8,878 bases of DNA from assembly GCA_017455785.1 (NCBI GenBank), contig JAFSYZ010000011.1, forward strand, positions 1 to 8,878, read 5' to 3'. Within the stretch, counting starts at the first letter, position 1. Every line of letters begins with the position of its first letter. The position numbers and the translations under genes were made by a program. Source of the DNA: Candidatus Methanomethylophilaceae archaeon (GTDB taxonomy: Archaea; Thermoplasmatota; Thermoplasmata; Methanomassiliicoccales; Methanomethylophilaceae). The notes beneath the pieces are model-generated. The model saw only the letters and a list, made by a program, of their open reading frames with translations. It was not told the DNA's origin and made no database searches. Shown one piece after another: positions 1 to 5,771 of the stretch.

Positions 1-167
1 ACATCGAGGAAGGAAACCACGGCGGAAAGAAGTCACCCGCACATGCAGCTGCAGTCGTCGGTGACACCATCGGTGACCCCTTCAAGGACACCGCAGGACC
101 TTCGATCCACGTTCTGGTTAAGCTGCTGTCCACCATCTGTCTGGTCACAGCTATCCTTTACCTCTGA
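1..167 (+). CDS. hppA: Membrane-bound pyrophosphatase, C-terminal end (partial)
   Basis: The reading frame starting at base 3 is open from the window edge to a TGA at 165-167 and gives 54 residues. It contains the motif [11 protein letters not shown] followed by a hydrophobic last helix ([18 protein letters not shown]). This is the characteristic C-terminus of ion-translocating membrane pyrophosphatases, which hydrolyse cytoplasmic PPi and pump H+ or Na+ across the membrane. The K/D-rich loop before the helix belongs to the family's conserved substrate-binding region. The start and the residues that decide ion specificity and K+ dependence lie outside the window, so pump type cannot be assigned. 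A hairpin directly after the stop suggests transcription ends here, separate from the operon that follows. Confidence 0.9.
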   Translation, partial: IEEGNHGGKKSPAHAAAVVGDTIGDPFKDTAGPSIHVLVKLLSTICLVTAILYL

Positions 168-175
168 AACTGGTT

Positions 176-196
176 AAGGGGCGCAAGCCCCTTTCC
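176..196 (+). terminator. Terminator-like hairpin after hppA
   Basis: AAGGGGC (176-182) pairs perfectly with GCCCCTT (187-193) across a stable GCAA tetraloop, giving a 7-bp stem. It starts 8 nt after the hppA stop and is followed by a pyrimidine-rich stretch (TTCCTACCTTTC). Archaeal termination relies mainly on U-rich tracts, so the hairpin may serve as 3'-end stabiliser as much as terminator. Confidence 0.6.
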
Positions 197-250
197 TACC
201 TTTCAACACCAGTCTTTTCTATATAATAAGATAAAATCTCGCGCAACCAC

Positions 251-260
251 ATTTATATAA
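251..260 (+). promoter_or_regulatory. TATA box of the rpo7 operon
   Basis: ATTTATATAA fits an archaeal TATA box. Initiation about 26 nt downstream would fall near 281, giving a leader of about 17 nt that still holds the GAGGG ribosome-binding site (287-291) six bases before the rpo7 ATG. A second TATA-like stretch (CTATATAATAAG, about 219-230) lies upstream and could give a longer transcript. Confidence 0.6.
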
Positions 261-297
261 GAGTGCCCTAATCTCCGAGTATTCAAGAGGGTACCCC

Positions 298-858
298 ATG
301 TATATGATAACAAAGGCCGAGAGGGTAGTGCGCATACCTCCAAAGGATCTCGATGAGGATATCGACGATGTGATCGATAGGCTCACATGGGAATCATTCG
401 AGGGCAAGTTCGGACCGGACAAGACCGTAACGATAGCCATCAACAACGTCAAGACCGAAGGTCCCGGACGTATCGTCCACGGTGACGGTGCGGTTTACCA
501 GACGGTGAAGTTCGACCAGCTTGTATTCAAGCCCAAGGAGAATGAGATCGTCGAGGGTGAGGTCGTTCAGGTAGTCAAGTTCGGAGCATTCGTGAGGTTC
601 GGTCCGTTGGACGGTCTCCTCCACGTCAGTCAGGTCATGGACGACCGTGTGGATGTGGACGAGGAGAACAAGAGGCTCATCGGAAAGGACAGCGGAAGGA
701 TCCTCGAGGTCGGTAACAAGGTCAGGGCGAGAGTCGTCAGTCTCGACCTGAACGAGAAGAACCCCCAGGACAGCAAGATCGGATTAACCATGCGCCAGCC
801 CGGTCTTGGAAGACTCGAATGGATCGAGGAAGACCACAAGAAGAAAGGTGATGCCTGA
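298..858 (+). CDS. rpo7: DNA-directed RNA polymerase subunit Rpo7 (RpoE')
   Basis: 186 residues, the usual size of archaeal Rpo7. Residues 1 to about 80 form the N-terminal tip domain that docks on the polymerase core. Residues about 83-165 form an S1 RNA-binding domain, recognisable from GEVVQVVKFGAFVRFGPLDG and LLHVSQV. With Rpo4, the subunit makes the stalk that binds emerging RNA and supports promoter opening and processivity. The ATG at 298 is chosen for the GAGGG site six bases upstream; an in-frame ATG at 304 is possible but less well placed. It is the first gene of the operon. Its TGA overlaps the spt4 ATG by one base, so the two are probably translationally coupled. Confidence 0.96.
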   Translation: MYMITKAERVVRIPPKDLDEDIDDVIDRLTWESFEGKFGPDKTVTIAINNVKTEGPGRIVHGDGAVYQTVKFDQLVFKPKENEIVEGEVVQVVKFGAFVRFGPLDGLLHVSQVMDDRVDVDEENKRLIGKDSGRILEVGNKVRARVVSLDLNEKNPQDSKIGLTMRQPGLGRLEWIEEDHKKKGDA

Positions 859-1049
859 TGGCCGGACCCGTGTACAAGGCATGCAAGCAGTGCAGCTTCA
901 TATCCGAGGAGGACACCTGTCCCCGCTGTGGCGGTCAGACATCCAAAGAGTGGCAGGGTTACCTCGTGGTCGTGGATCACGAGAAATCCGAGATAGCGAA
1001 GAAGATGGGCATCACGACCAACGGTAAGTATGCCCTGAGGGTCCGCTGA
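858..1049 (+). CDS. spt4: Transcription elongation factor Spt4 (RpoE'')
   Basis: 63 residues, typical of archaeal Spt4. A zinc ribbon is visible as Cys9-x2-Cys12 and Cys21-x2-Cys24 (KACKQC, CPRC). It is followed by the conserved GYLVVVDHEKSEIAKKMGI segment, whose strand pairs with the NGN domain of Spt5 and whose SEIAK helix is a family signature. The Spt4/5 complex clamps RNA polymerase for processive elongation. The start overlaps the rpo7 stop by one base and is preceded by AGGTGA (846-851) at six bases. Adjacency to rpo7 is conserved across archaea. Confidence 0.96.
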   Translation: MAGPVYKACKQCSFISEEDTCPRCGGQTSKEWQGYLVVVDHEKSEIAKKMGITTNGKYALRVR

Positions 1050-1054
1050 TCCAG

Positions 1055-1552
1055 ATGTCGAGACGGATACCTGCGGACAAACTGGTTCTATTCAAGGTAC
1101 GTCTCGGACGCGAACTGGATGAGAAGGAACTCATAGAACATCAAGATAAAAGAATGATCACCGTGGGCGATGTGGTATCGCTGACGGTGAGGAGGAACGG
1201 CATAGTGCCTGTCCTTTCCATCTACGATGGAATGACGGAAAGGCATGAGATCACCGGGTTCGCCGACCTTGTGGAGACACAGGGTCTGGAGGTGAAGGTG
1301 GTCAGCAATCCCGCCGGTGAGGTCACCGATGGGCTGGTGGATGCCATAAAGCAATCGATACCGGGAAAACCGCAGATAATACGTGTCGAAGGGGAGGAGG
1401 ACCTGGCTCTGATGCCATGTATCCTCTACGCTCCTGACGGTTACGAGATCGTCTACGGCTGGCCCGGGAAAGGGATGATGCTAGTCACCACGGACGGCAT
1501 CGTCAGAGAACAGATCGAACAACTCTGGAAAGAGATGGAGGTCATAGAATGA
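1055..1552 (+). CDS. GTP-dependent dephospho-CoA kinase (DUF359 family)
   Basis: 165 residues, about full family length. Conserved blocks are GDVVS (38-42), IYDGMTER (56-63), NPAGE (85-89), GEEDLA (113-118) and YGWPGKGM (134-141). These match the archaeal DUF359 family, whose characterised member phosphorylates dephospho-CoA to CoA using GTP, the last step of archaeal CoA synthesis; it is unrelated to bacterial CoaE. The acidic residues in GDVVS, YDG and GEEDLA are likely metal- and substrate-binding. The gene starts 5 nt after spt4; the nearest SD-like GAGGGT (1037-1042) is 12 nt away, so translation probably depends on coupling. Its 3' end overlaps rps24e by 4 nt (ATGA). Family assignment is strong; the activity is inferred from the family. 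Confidence 0.88.
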   Translation: MSRRIPADKLVLFKVRLGRELDEKELIEHQDKRMITVGDVVSLTVRRNGIVPVLSIYDGMTERHEITGFADLVETQGLEVKVVSNPAGEVTDGLVDAIKQSIPGKPQIIRVEGEEDLALMPCILYAPDGYEIVYGWPGKGMMLVTTDGIVREQIEQLWKEMEVIE

Positions 1553-1863
1553 AGATGGAAATAACCGAGAAGAAAGAGAACAAGATCCTGAAGAGGACCG
1601 AGGTTCGTTTCACGATCGACCACAAGGGCGAATCCACACCCAGCAAGGGTGCAGTCCTCGAGGAGATCGCGAAGAAGATGAACGCAAAGAAGGACCAGAT
1701 CGTCCTGAACAACATCGATTCCGTTTACGGCAACGGTGTCTCCACAGGATACGCCAAGGTCTACCTGTCCAAAGAGGACGCACAGGAGATCGAGCCTGAG
1801 TACATCCTCAAGAGGAACGGCATCCAGAAGCCCGAGTACAAGGCTCCTGAGGCAGAGGAGTGA
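1549..1863 (+). CDS. rps24e: Small ribosomal subunit protein eS24
   Basis: 104 residues, usual archaeal length. It shows the family order: N-terminal strand MEITEKKENKILKRTEVRFTIDHKG, the TPSKGAVLEEIAKKM helix, then VYGNGVSTGYAKVYLS and the basic tail YILKRNG. eS24 is an archaeal/eukaryotic protein of the 30S body. The start ATG overlaps the kinase stop (ATGA) and has GGAGGT (1537-1542) six bases upstream, one of the best SD sites in the operon. An in-frame ATG at 1555 is the alternative start. Confidence 0.95.
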   Translation: MKMEITEKKENKILKRTEVRFTIDHKGESTPSKGAVLEEIAKKMNAKKDQIVLNNIDSVYGNGVSTGYAKVYLSKEDAQEIEPEYILKRNGIQKPEYKAPEAEE

Positions 1864-1868
1864 TTGAC

Positions 1869-2054
1869 ATGGCGAAAGCAGCACCAGCAAAGAAAGGATC
1901 CATCAAGAAGAGTGACGCGTACGACGCAAAGGGCGACCTCAAGAGGACCAAGCCCGTCTGCCCTAAGTGTGGACCCGGTGTGTTCATGGCAACACACAAG
2001 GACCGTGTATCATGCGGTAAGTGCGGATACACCGAGTTCTCGAAGAAAGAGTAA
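1869..2054 (+). CDS. rps27ae: Small ribosomal subunit protein eS27-type zinc protein (S27ae)
   Basis: 61 residues. A basic N-terminus (AKAAPAKKGSIKK) precedes a zinc ribbon with Cys31-x2-Cys34 and Cys49-x2-Cys52 (CPKCGPGVFMATH, CGKCGY), the pattern of archaeal S27ae on the 30S head. The frame is also open from a GTG at 1860, but the ATG at 1869 is preferred: GGAGTGAT (1857-1864) sits just ahead of it and MAKAAPAKK is a natural beginning. In many archaea the next gene is kae1; here a tRNA and accessory DNA follow instead. Confidence 0.94.
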   Translation: MAKAAPAKKGSIKKSDAYDAKGDLKRTKPVCPKCGPGVFMATHKDRVSCGKCGYTEFSKKE

Positions 2055-2074
2055 GGAAGGAGCAATCTTCATTC

Positions 2075-2100
2075 GGCCTCCTCCCTCTCAATGGGAGGCC
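2075..2100 (+). terminator. Hairpin after the ribosomal operon
   Basis: GGCCTCC (2075-2081) pairs with GGAGGCC (2094-2100) across a 12-nt loop, 20 nt after the rps27ae stop. No clear T-run follows, so this may be a 3'-end structure rather than a complete terminator. Confidence 0.4.
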
Positions 2101-2166
2101 ACAGGATCGCCCGGTTCATCGACGGGCCAAACCACTTACCTTCCCATACCCTTCTTAATAAATTTT

Positions 2167-2240
2167 GGACCTGTAGTATAGCCTGGATAGCATCGGAGCC
2201 TCCGGAGCTCTAGACCCGGGTTCGAATCCCGGCGGGTCCG
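2167..2240 (+). tRNA. tRNA-Arg, anticodon CCG
   Basis: 74 nt, no encoded CCA. The acceptor GGACCTG pairs with CGGGTCC (one G-U), with discriminator G at 2240. The anticodon stem GGAGC/GCTCT closes a 7-nt loop CTCCGGA with anticodon CCG at 2202-2204, reading CGG. The T arm is CCGGG-TTCGAAT-CCCGG. The D arm is weak (one A-C mismatch), with GG at 2185-2186 and then A at the arginine identity position 20. No convincing TATA box lies about 26 nt upstream; the TTAATAAA at 2154-2161 is too close. Its 3' terminal bases are the repeat core of the downstream array (see repeats). Confidence 0.93.
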
Positions 2241-2295
2241 CTCATTACATTGAAAACAGGCTGTATACCGCAGTATACCGGCAGTATACGGAATA
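2227..2295 (+). repeat. Repeat copy 1: tRNA 3' end plus right arm of element 1
   Basis: The copy starts inside the tRNA T arm with the 15-bp core TCCCGGCGGGTCCGC (2227-2241). It continues through TCATTACATTGAAAACAG into a tandem of GTATAC units (2263, 2273, 2284; the last two within CAGTATAC repeats). It matches 4020-4088 at 66 of 69 positions, and weaker ungapped similarity continues for another 25 bases or so. The part beyond the tRNA is read as the element's own right arm. Confidence 0.85.
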
Positions 2296-2341
2296 TATTG
2301 AAGCAACTTTGCTCAAACATAAGCTCAGGCAGATTCATCGT

Positions 2342-3670
2342 TCATATGGCCGGATTCCAATTCAAGAGGAAATCGAACAGATCCATGGTAACGATGCCGT
2401 CGTCATCCTGGAATGTGTGGAGACCGTTCCTCGTTATGATGATCTTGGTAAAGGAATCGTCGATGTTCCTGAGAGGTTTCTTCTCCTGAATCTCTTTAGC
2501 CGATTCGTCCAATGACAGGGCGGATTGGATGTAGTACTTGCTGTCGCCGGCGGTCGCGATGAAATCCACCTCCAATGCTTTAGCCTCATAGATCGGGTGG
2601 CCGTTTCTGTCCTCCTTCTCACTCTTCTCATTCACGCTGACGACTCCGATGTCTACGTTGAACCCACGGAACCGGAGTTCGTTGTAGATTATATTCTCCA
2701 TGATGTGGGGCTCTTCGATCTGTCTGAAATTCAGTCTTGCATTGCGTACGCCGACATCCTCGAAATACAGTTTGTAGGGGGTGCCTATGTACATGCGCCC
2801 CTTGACATCGTATCTTCTTGCCTTGGACAGAAGAAAAGCCTCTTCGAAGAACCTGATGTAATCTGATACAGTATCAGCGGTGATGTCCTTATTCAGTACC
2901 GTGCCGAATGTGTTCGCTATCCTGCGGGGATTCACCAACGAGCCGATGAGCGACGCCGAGATATCGAGCACATCCGACAAGGCGGAAGTGTTGCGGATAC
3001 GATTCCTAGATATCACGTCTTTCAGGTATGTCTGTTCGCATAGGTCCCGGAGATAGGTCCTTCTCTCCGTCCTGTCTTTCATCTTTGCGACGACAGGTAT
3101 GCCTCCTGTCTCGACGTAATCCTTCCATGCGGTTTCGAGGCCGTTCTCGGTGCCCTCCATGTATTCCGAGAAGGACAGGGGCAGCACGTGGATTTCCGAA
3201 CCCCTCCCCCTGAATTCCGTCGCTATGTCGGAGGAGAGGAATCTGGAGTTGGATCCTGTCACATAAATGTCATAGGTGCCGCGTCCTAAGAAGCCGTTCA
3301 GAGTGCTTATGAATCCATCAAGCAGCTGAACCTCATCCAGCAACAGGAATAGGCGCATCCTGTCTTTTGCCCAATCCTTCACATAGGCCCTAAATTTCCT
3401 GGAATTGACCAGATAGCTTCCGTCTTTCTGTTTTATTTTGGTTTCTTCATCGGGGAAATAGCCGTCGAGAAGATCGAGATCATCGTCCGAATCGAATGCG
3501 AAGCGCAATATGCAGGATTCGCTGACATTCATATTGAGGAGACAGCTATAGAACAGATTGTTCATCAGGAATGATTTTCCCGCTCTTCTGGAACCGGTAA
3601 TTATCTTAATCAGGCCATTATCGATTCTTCCTGACAATTTGCGAACGTATGATTCTCTCGGATAATCCAT
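2342..3670 (-). CDS. AAA+ ATPase with C-terminal DUF4143 domain (element 1)
   Basis: 442 residues, normal for the family (COG1373-like). Walker A is GSRRAGKS (26-33), Walker B LFLLLDE (107-113), followed by a sensor-like TGSNS (138-142) and an RGR (154-156) that may supply arginine fingers. Residues from about 200 form the helical DUF4143 region. The C-terminus has the PD-(D/E)xK-like order EVDFIA (367-372) then KYYIQSA, but Q replaces the lysine, so this nuclease-like fold is probably not catalytic. Cellular role is unknown; the family is abundant in some archaea and anaerobic bacteria. A TATA box at 3702-3708 predicts initiation near 3680, a leader of about 10 nt without a usable SD. It is the only gene between two tRNA-derived repeats. 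Confidence 0.9.
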   Translation of the reverse strand: MDYPRESYVRKLSGRIDNGLIKIITGSRRAGKSFLMNNLFYSCLLNMNVSESCILRFAFDSDDDLDLLDGYFPDEETKIKQKDGSYLVNSRKFRAYVKDWAKDRMRLFLLLDEVQLLDGFISTLNGFLGRGTYDIYVTGSNSRFLSSDIATEFRGRGSEIHVLPLSFSEYMEGTENGLETAWKDYVETGGIPVVAKMKDRTERRTYLRDLCEQTYLKDVISRNRIRNTSALSDVLDISASLIGSLVNPRRIANTFGTVLNKDITADTVSDYIRFFEEAFLLSKARRYDVKGRMYIGTPYKLYFEDVGVRNARLNFRQIEEPHIMENIIYNELRFRGFNVDIGVVSVNEKSEKEDRNGHPIYEAKALEVDFIATAGDSKYYIQSALSLDESAKEIQEKKPLRNIDDSFTKIIITRNGLHTFQDDDGIVTMDLFDFLLNWNPAI

Positions 3671-3939
3671 GAGGTTGCCGCTCCATTTTGTTTTATTGAT
3701 TGTATATAGTCGATATTATTCAAAAAACTTTGGAAAATATCGATTAGAATCTGACAGGGCCTGATTCGTAATCGATAATTATTGGATATATCCAATAAAA
3801 ATTGACTGAATGATGTCGTGCCGCACTCCATCCATATATGTCTGGGTAAAGCTAGTTTTGCACGGTCCATATACGATCCCTTAGTTTCTTTCCAATCGAA
3901 AAATGACAATCCCTTAGATAAACAGTGTATGAACGCAGA
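3671..3939. other. AT-rich, palindrome-dense non-coding stretch of element 1
   Basis: No credible gene. A perfect 20-bp palindrome, TTATTGGATATATCCAATAA, lies at 3779-3798. TCGATATT (3710-3717) is mirrored by AATATCGA (3736-3743), and AATATCGATTA (3736-3746) is echoed in inverse by TAATCGATAATT (3769-3780). CAGGGCCTG (3755-3763) is a short hairpin within GAATC/GATTC. Further on, TCCATATA (3831, 3866) and ATCCCTTAG (3876, 3909) are direct repeats. It could be a replication origin, operator region or recombinase-accessory site; the sequence does not decide. Confidence 0.55.
3701..3709 (-). promoter_or_regulatory. TATA box of the element 1 ATPase
   Basis: On the minus strand the sequence reads TATATAC, centred about 35 bp ahead of the ATG at 3670. 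It overlaps the start of a palindrome-rich stretch, so promoter access could be controlled by a DNA-binding protein. Confidence 0.5.
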
Positions 3940-4088
3940 GTATAAGTTACCGAACTTATGCCCGTATACGGGGTATAAGATACCTCGATTTCTGATATCT
4001 GGCTATTGCCTTAAGCGGTTCCCGGCGGGTCCGCTCATTACATTGAAAACAGCCTGTATGCCGCAGTATGCCGGCAGTATACGGAATA
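3940..4088 (+). repeat. Repeat copy 2: left arm of element 1, core, right arm of element 2
   Basis: Order of parts: GTATAAGTTACC (3940-3951), perfect palindrome CCCGTATACGGG (3961-3972), GTATAAGATACC (3973-3984), CTTAAGCGGT (4010-4019), the tRNA core (4020-4034), then the right arm to 4088 with three TAT-centred units, two as GTATGC and one as GTATAC. Left of the core it matches copy 3: 53 of 62 positions for 3973-4034 against 5595-5656, ungapped. Right of the core it matches copy 1 at 66 of 69. It is therefore a hybrid junction, as expected between two tandem integrants. Confidence 0.8.
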
Positions 4089-4161
4089 ATCCGAGTCAAC
4101 CCTGCTTAAACGATCTCTAATCTACATAATAGAGTATACTCAGGAACAGCCACATTACTCC

Positions 4162-4202
4162 GGTAGTGAAAACTACCTTGTGAAAATGGTGAAAACTACC
4201 TT
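4162..4202 (+). promoter_or_regulatory. Operator-like double repeat upstream of the element 2 ATPase
   Basis: GTGAAAACTACCTT occurs twice, at 4166-4179 and 4189-4202, with a 23-bp period. The first copy is part of an inverted repeat, GGTAG-TGAAAA-CTACC (4162-4177). The second abuts the TATA box, where TFB contacts DNA. Position and dyad suggest binding of a repressor or activator; the regulator is unknown. Confidence 0.5.
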
Positions 4203-4211
4203 ATTATATAA
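4203..4211 (+). promoter_or_regulatory. TATA box of the element 2 ATPase
   Basis: ATTATATAA centred near 4207 puts the expected start of transcription about 26 bp downstream, on the ATG at 4233. The transcript is predicted to be leaderless, which fits the absence of a Shine-Dalgarno site. Confidence 0.6.
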
Positions 4212-4232
4212 GTAAAGCATTTCTTGAGTTGT

Positions 4233-5513
4233 ATGATTGAGAATGATAGGTATCTCCCGAGACTCGTTGACGAAATCATTGACGAGACTCTTGCAGTCAG
4301 CGGCGCTGTACATATGAAAGGTCCAAAATACTGCGGTAAGACCTGGACCTCCAAGCATCATTGCAACAGTTTCTACCAGTTGGATCTGCCGGACGGCGAT
4401 TATCGCAACCTGAAACTGGCTAAGTTGGATCTGGGATATGCGTTGAAGGGGGACAATCCGCGGTTGATCGATGAATGGCAACTTCTCCCCGCGGTATGGG
4501 ATGCGGTCCGCAATACCGTTGACGAGGAGGGCCGCAAAGGGATGTACATCTTGTCGGGTTCATCGATTCCTAAGAAAGAGGCGAAGCCGCTCCACAGCGG
4601 GCTTGGCAGGATTGCGCCGATTCGTATGAGGACCATGTCCCTTTTCGAGTCAAGGGATTCGGACGGAGCAGTATCGCTGAAGGGGATGTTCGAGGGGAGG
4701 TCCGTCAACACTCCCATGAAGGATGTTCAGTTGGATACCCTTCTCAATCTGACCATCAGAGGGGGGTGGCCCGGCAATCTGGGATTGAATCCGTCACAGG
4801 CAGCGAAGGCTATGTCAGTGTATGCCAGACAGATATGTTATGAGGATCTTCCTGCCGTGGACAGCAGCAAGGATCCGGCAAGGATGATGCGTGTGCTCAG
4901 GTCTCTGTCCCGCAACGAATCTACGCTGGCGAGCAGGAAAGTCATTGCCAGGGATATGAAGGAGTTCGATGATGATACGATATCCGACGATACCGTCGGG
5001 GAGTATATATCCGTACTAGACAGGATGTGCCTCATAGAGAATCAGGGTGCATTCAACCCCAATCTCAGGTCTTCAGTACGTGTTGGGAAGACTCCCAAGA
5101 GACATCTGACCGATCCGGCATTGGCGATATCTGCGCTAGGATTGACCAAGGAGATGCTGCTGGACGATCTGGAAACGTTCGATTTCATGTTCGAGGCGAT
5201 GTGCGAGCGGGATCTACAGATATACGCCTACGTGAACGGAGGGAATCTCTACCATTACAGAGATGGGAAAGACAGGGAAATCGATGCGGTCGTCGAGAGG
5301 CCTGATGGAAGATGGGGTGCATTCGAGATCAAACTCGGTGCGGGGGCCATAGAGGAAGGTGCGAAGAGTTTGAGAGATATGGATGCATTGATCCGTGACG
5401 ATCCCAAAGGGAGGCCACCGGAATTCCTGGCCGTTATCTGCGGGATGTCCTCCGCGGCATATATGAGAGAGGACGGAGTTTACGTTGTGCCGATAACCTC
5501 GCTGGGTCCGTAA
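4233..5513 (+). CDS. AAA+ ATPase with DUF4143 and PD-(D/E)xK-like C-terminus (element 2)
   Basis: 426 residues from the ATG at 4233; a TTG at 4224 is in frame but the TATA spacing favours the ATG. Walker A is GPKYCGKT (30-37), Walker B RLIDEWQ (77-83), and a sensor-like strand is YILSGSS (105-111). The middle is the DUF4143 helical region (IRGGWPGNLGLN, then PKRHLTDPALAISALG). The C-terminus keeps the nuclease-type signature EID (349-351) and EIK (365-367). Same broad family as the element 1 ATPase but a different subgroup, with unlike Walker motifs and an apparently intact active-site pattern. Function is unknown; defence, toxin-like or element-maintenance roles are all possible. It is the only gene of its module. 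Confidence 0.9.
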   Translation: MIENDRYLPRLVDEIIDETLAVSGAVHMKGPKYCGKTWTSKHHCNSFYQLDLPDGDYRNLKLAKLDLGYALKGDNPRLIDEWQLLPAVWDAVRNTVDEEGRKGMYILSGSSIPKKEAKPLHSGLGRIAPIRMRTMSLFESRDSDGAVSLKGMFEGRSVNTPMKDVQLDTLLNLTIRGGWPGNLGLNPSQAAKAMSVYARQICYEDLPAVDSSKDPARMMRVLRSLSRNESTLASRKVIARDMKEFDDDTISDDTVGEYISVLDRMCLIENQGAFNPNLRSSVRVGKTPKRHLTDPALAISALGLTKEMLLDDLETFDFMFEAMCERDLQIYAYVNGGNLYHYRDGKDREIDAVVERPDGRWGAFEIKLGAGAIEEGAKSLRDMDALIRDDPKGRPPEFLAVICGMSSAAYMREDGVYVVPITSLGP

Positions 5514-5567
5514 AGGTCCTTAATCAGTTTCGATGAAGCAGGGTCTGCGTAGCCCGATCTCATCAGG

Positions 5568-5679
5568 GATATGTTACCGATGCCCGCATACATGGTATAA
5601 GTTACCTTGATTTCTGATGCTTGGCCGATGTCTTAAGCGGTTCCCGGCGGGTCCGCCAACTCCTTGAAAGAGCCCTGTA
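5568..5679 (+). repeat. Repeat copy 3: left arm of element 2, core, right arm of element 3
   Basis: GATATGTTACC (5568-5578), TGCCCGCATACA, GTATAAGTTACC (5595-5606), CTTAAGCGG (5632-5640), then the core (5642-5656). The left arm repeats the order and spacing of copy 2: the second GTATAAG motif starts 47 bp before the core in both. The right side is diverged: 5661-5679 matches 4040-4058 at 13 of 19 positions, ending in a shared CCTGTA. Confidence 0.75.
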
Positions 5680-5727
5680 CACGGAACACGACCCAACACG
5701 ATTTCCATGCTGGCACATCATCCTTGT

Positions 5728-5746
5728 TCGGGGAACACTTTCCCGA
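5728..5746 (-). terminator. Hairpin after the S15 peptidase gene
   Basis: TCGGGGAA (5728-5735) pairs with TTTCCCGA (5739-5746), an 8-bp stem with one G-T pair and a 3-nt loop. It lies 25 nt beyond the stop codon of the minus-strand peptidase. No U-tract follows on that strand, so it may be a stabilising 3' hairpin. Confidence 0.4.
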
Positions 5747-5771
5747 CTTCATGTCGATTCCCGAAGGTCTC

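Larger units (their letters stand above)
2227..4019. mobile_element. Putative integrative element 1 (1793 bp, one ATPase gene)
   Basis: Bounded by exact copies of the 15-bp tRNA core (2227-2241 and 4020-4034). It contains one protein gene, the DUF4143-type ATPase on the minus strand, plus a palindrome-rich AT-rich stretch and end sequences resembling attachment-site arms. If excised, its junction would join the left arm at 3940-4019 to the right arm at 2242-2295. No integrase is present. Mobility is inferred from the repeat structure at a tRNA 3' end. Confidence 0.6.
4020..5641. mobile_element. Putative integrative element 2 (1622 bp, one ATPase gene)
   Basis: Bounded by core copies at 4020-4034 and 5642-5656. 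It has the same end architecture as element 1 but a different, plus-strand ATPase gene as its only cargo. An extra palindrome GAGTATACTC (4132-4141), again centred on GTATAC, lies inside the right arm region. No recombinase gene is visible. Confidence 0.6.

Noticed and set aside
1860..2054. GTG start for S27ae giving 64 residues
   Set aside because: The ATG at 1869 has a better-placed ribosome-binding site, and the added MID is not typical of the family.
2298..2316. Hairpin TTGAAGC...GCTCAA as terminator of the element 1 ATPase
   Set aside because: Short, bulged stem without a T-run on the minus strand; too weak to annotate.
4020..4034. Further tRNA genes at the other core copies
   Set aside because: Only the 3' end of the tRNA is present in copies 2-4. 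There is no 5' acceptor strand, D arm or anticodon arm upstream, and the T loop is missing.
3818..4120. 100-residue plus-strand reading frame across the element 1/element 2 junction
   Set aside because: It runs through the repeat arms and core, has no recognisable domain, no ribosome-binding site and no promoter.
4224..4232. TTG start for the element 2 ATPase
   Set aside because: The TATA box predicts transcription starting at the ATG at 4233, so the TTG would probably not be transcribed.
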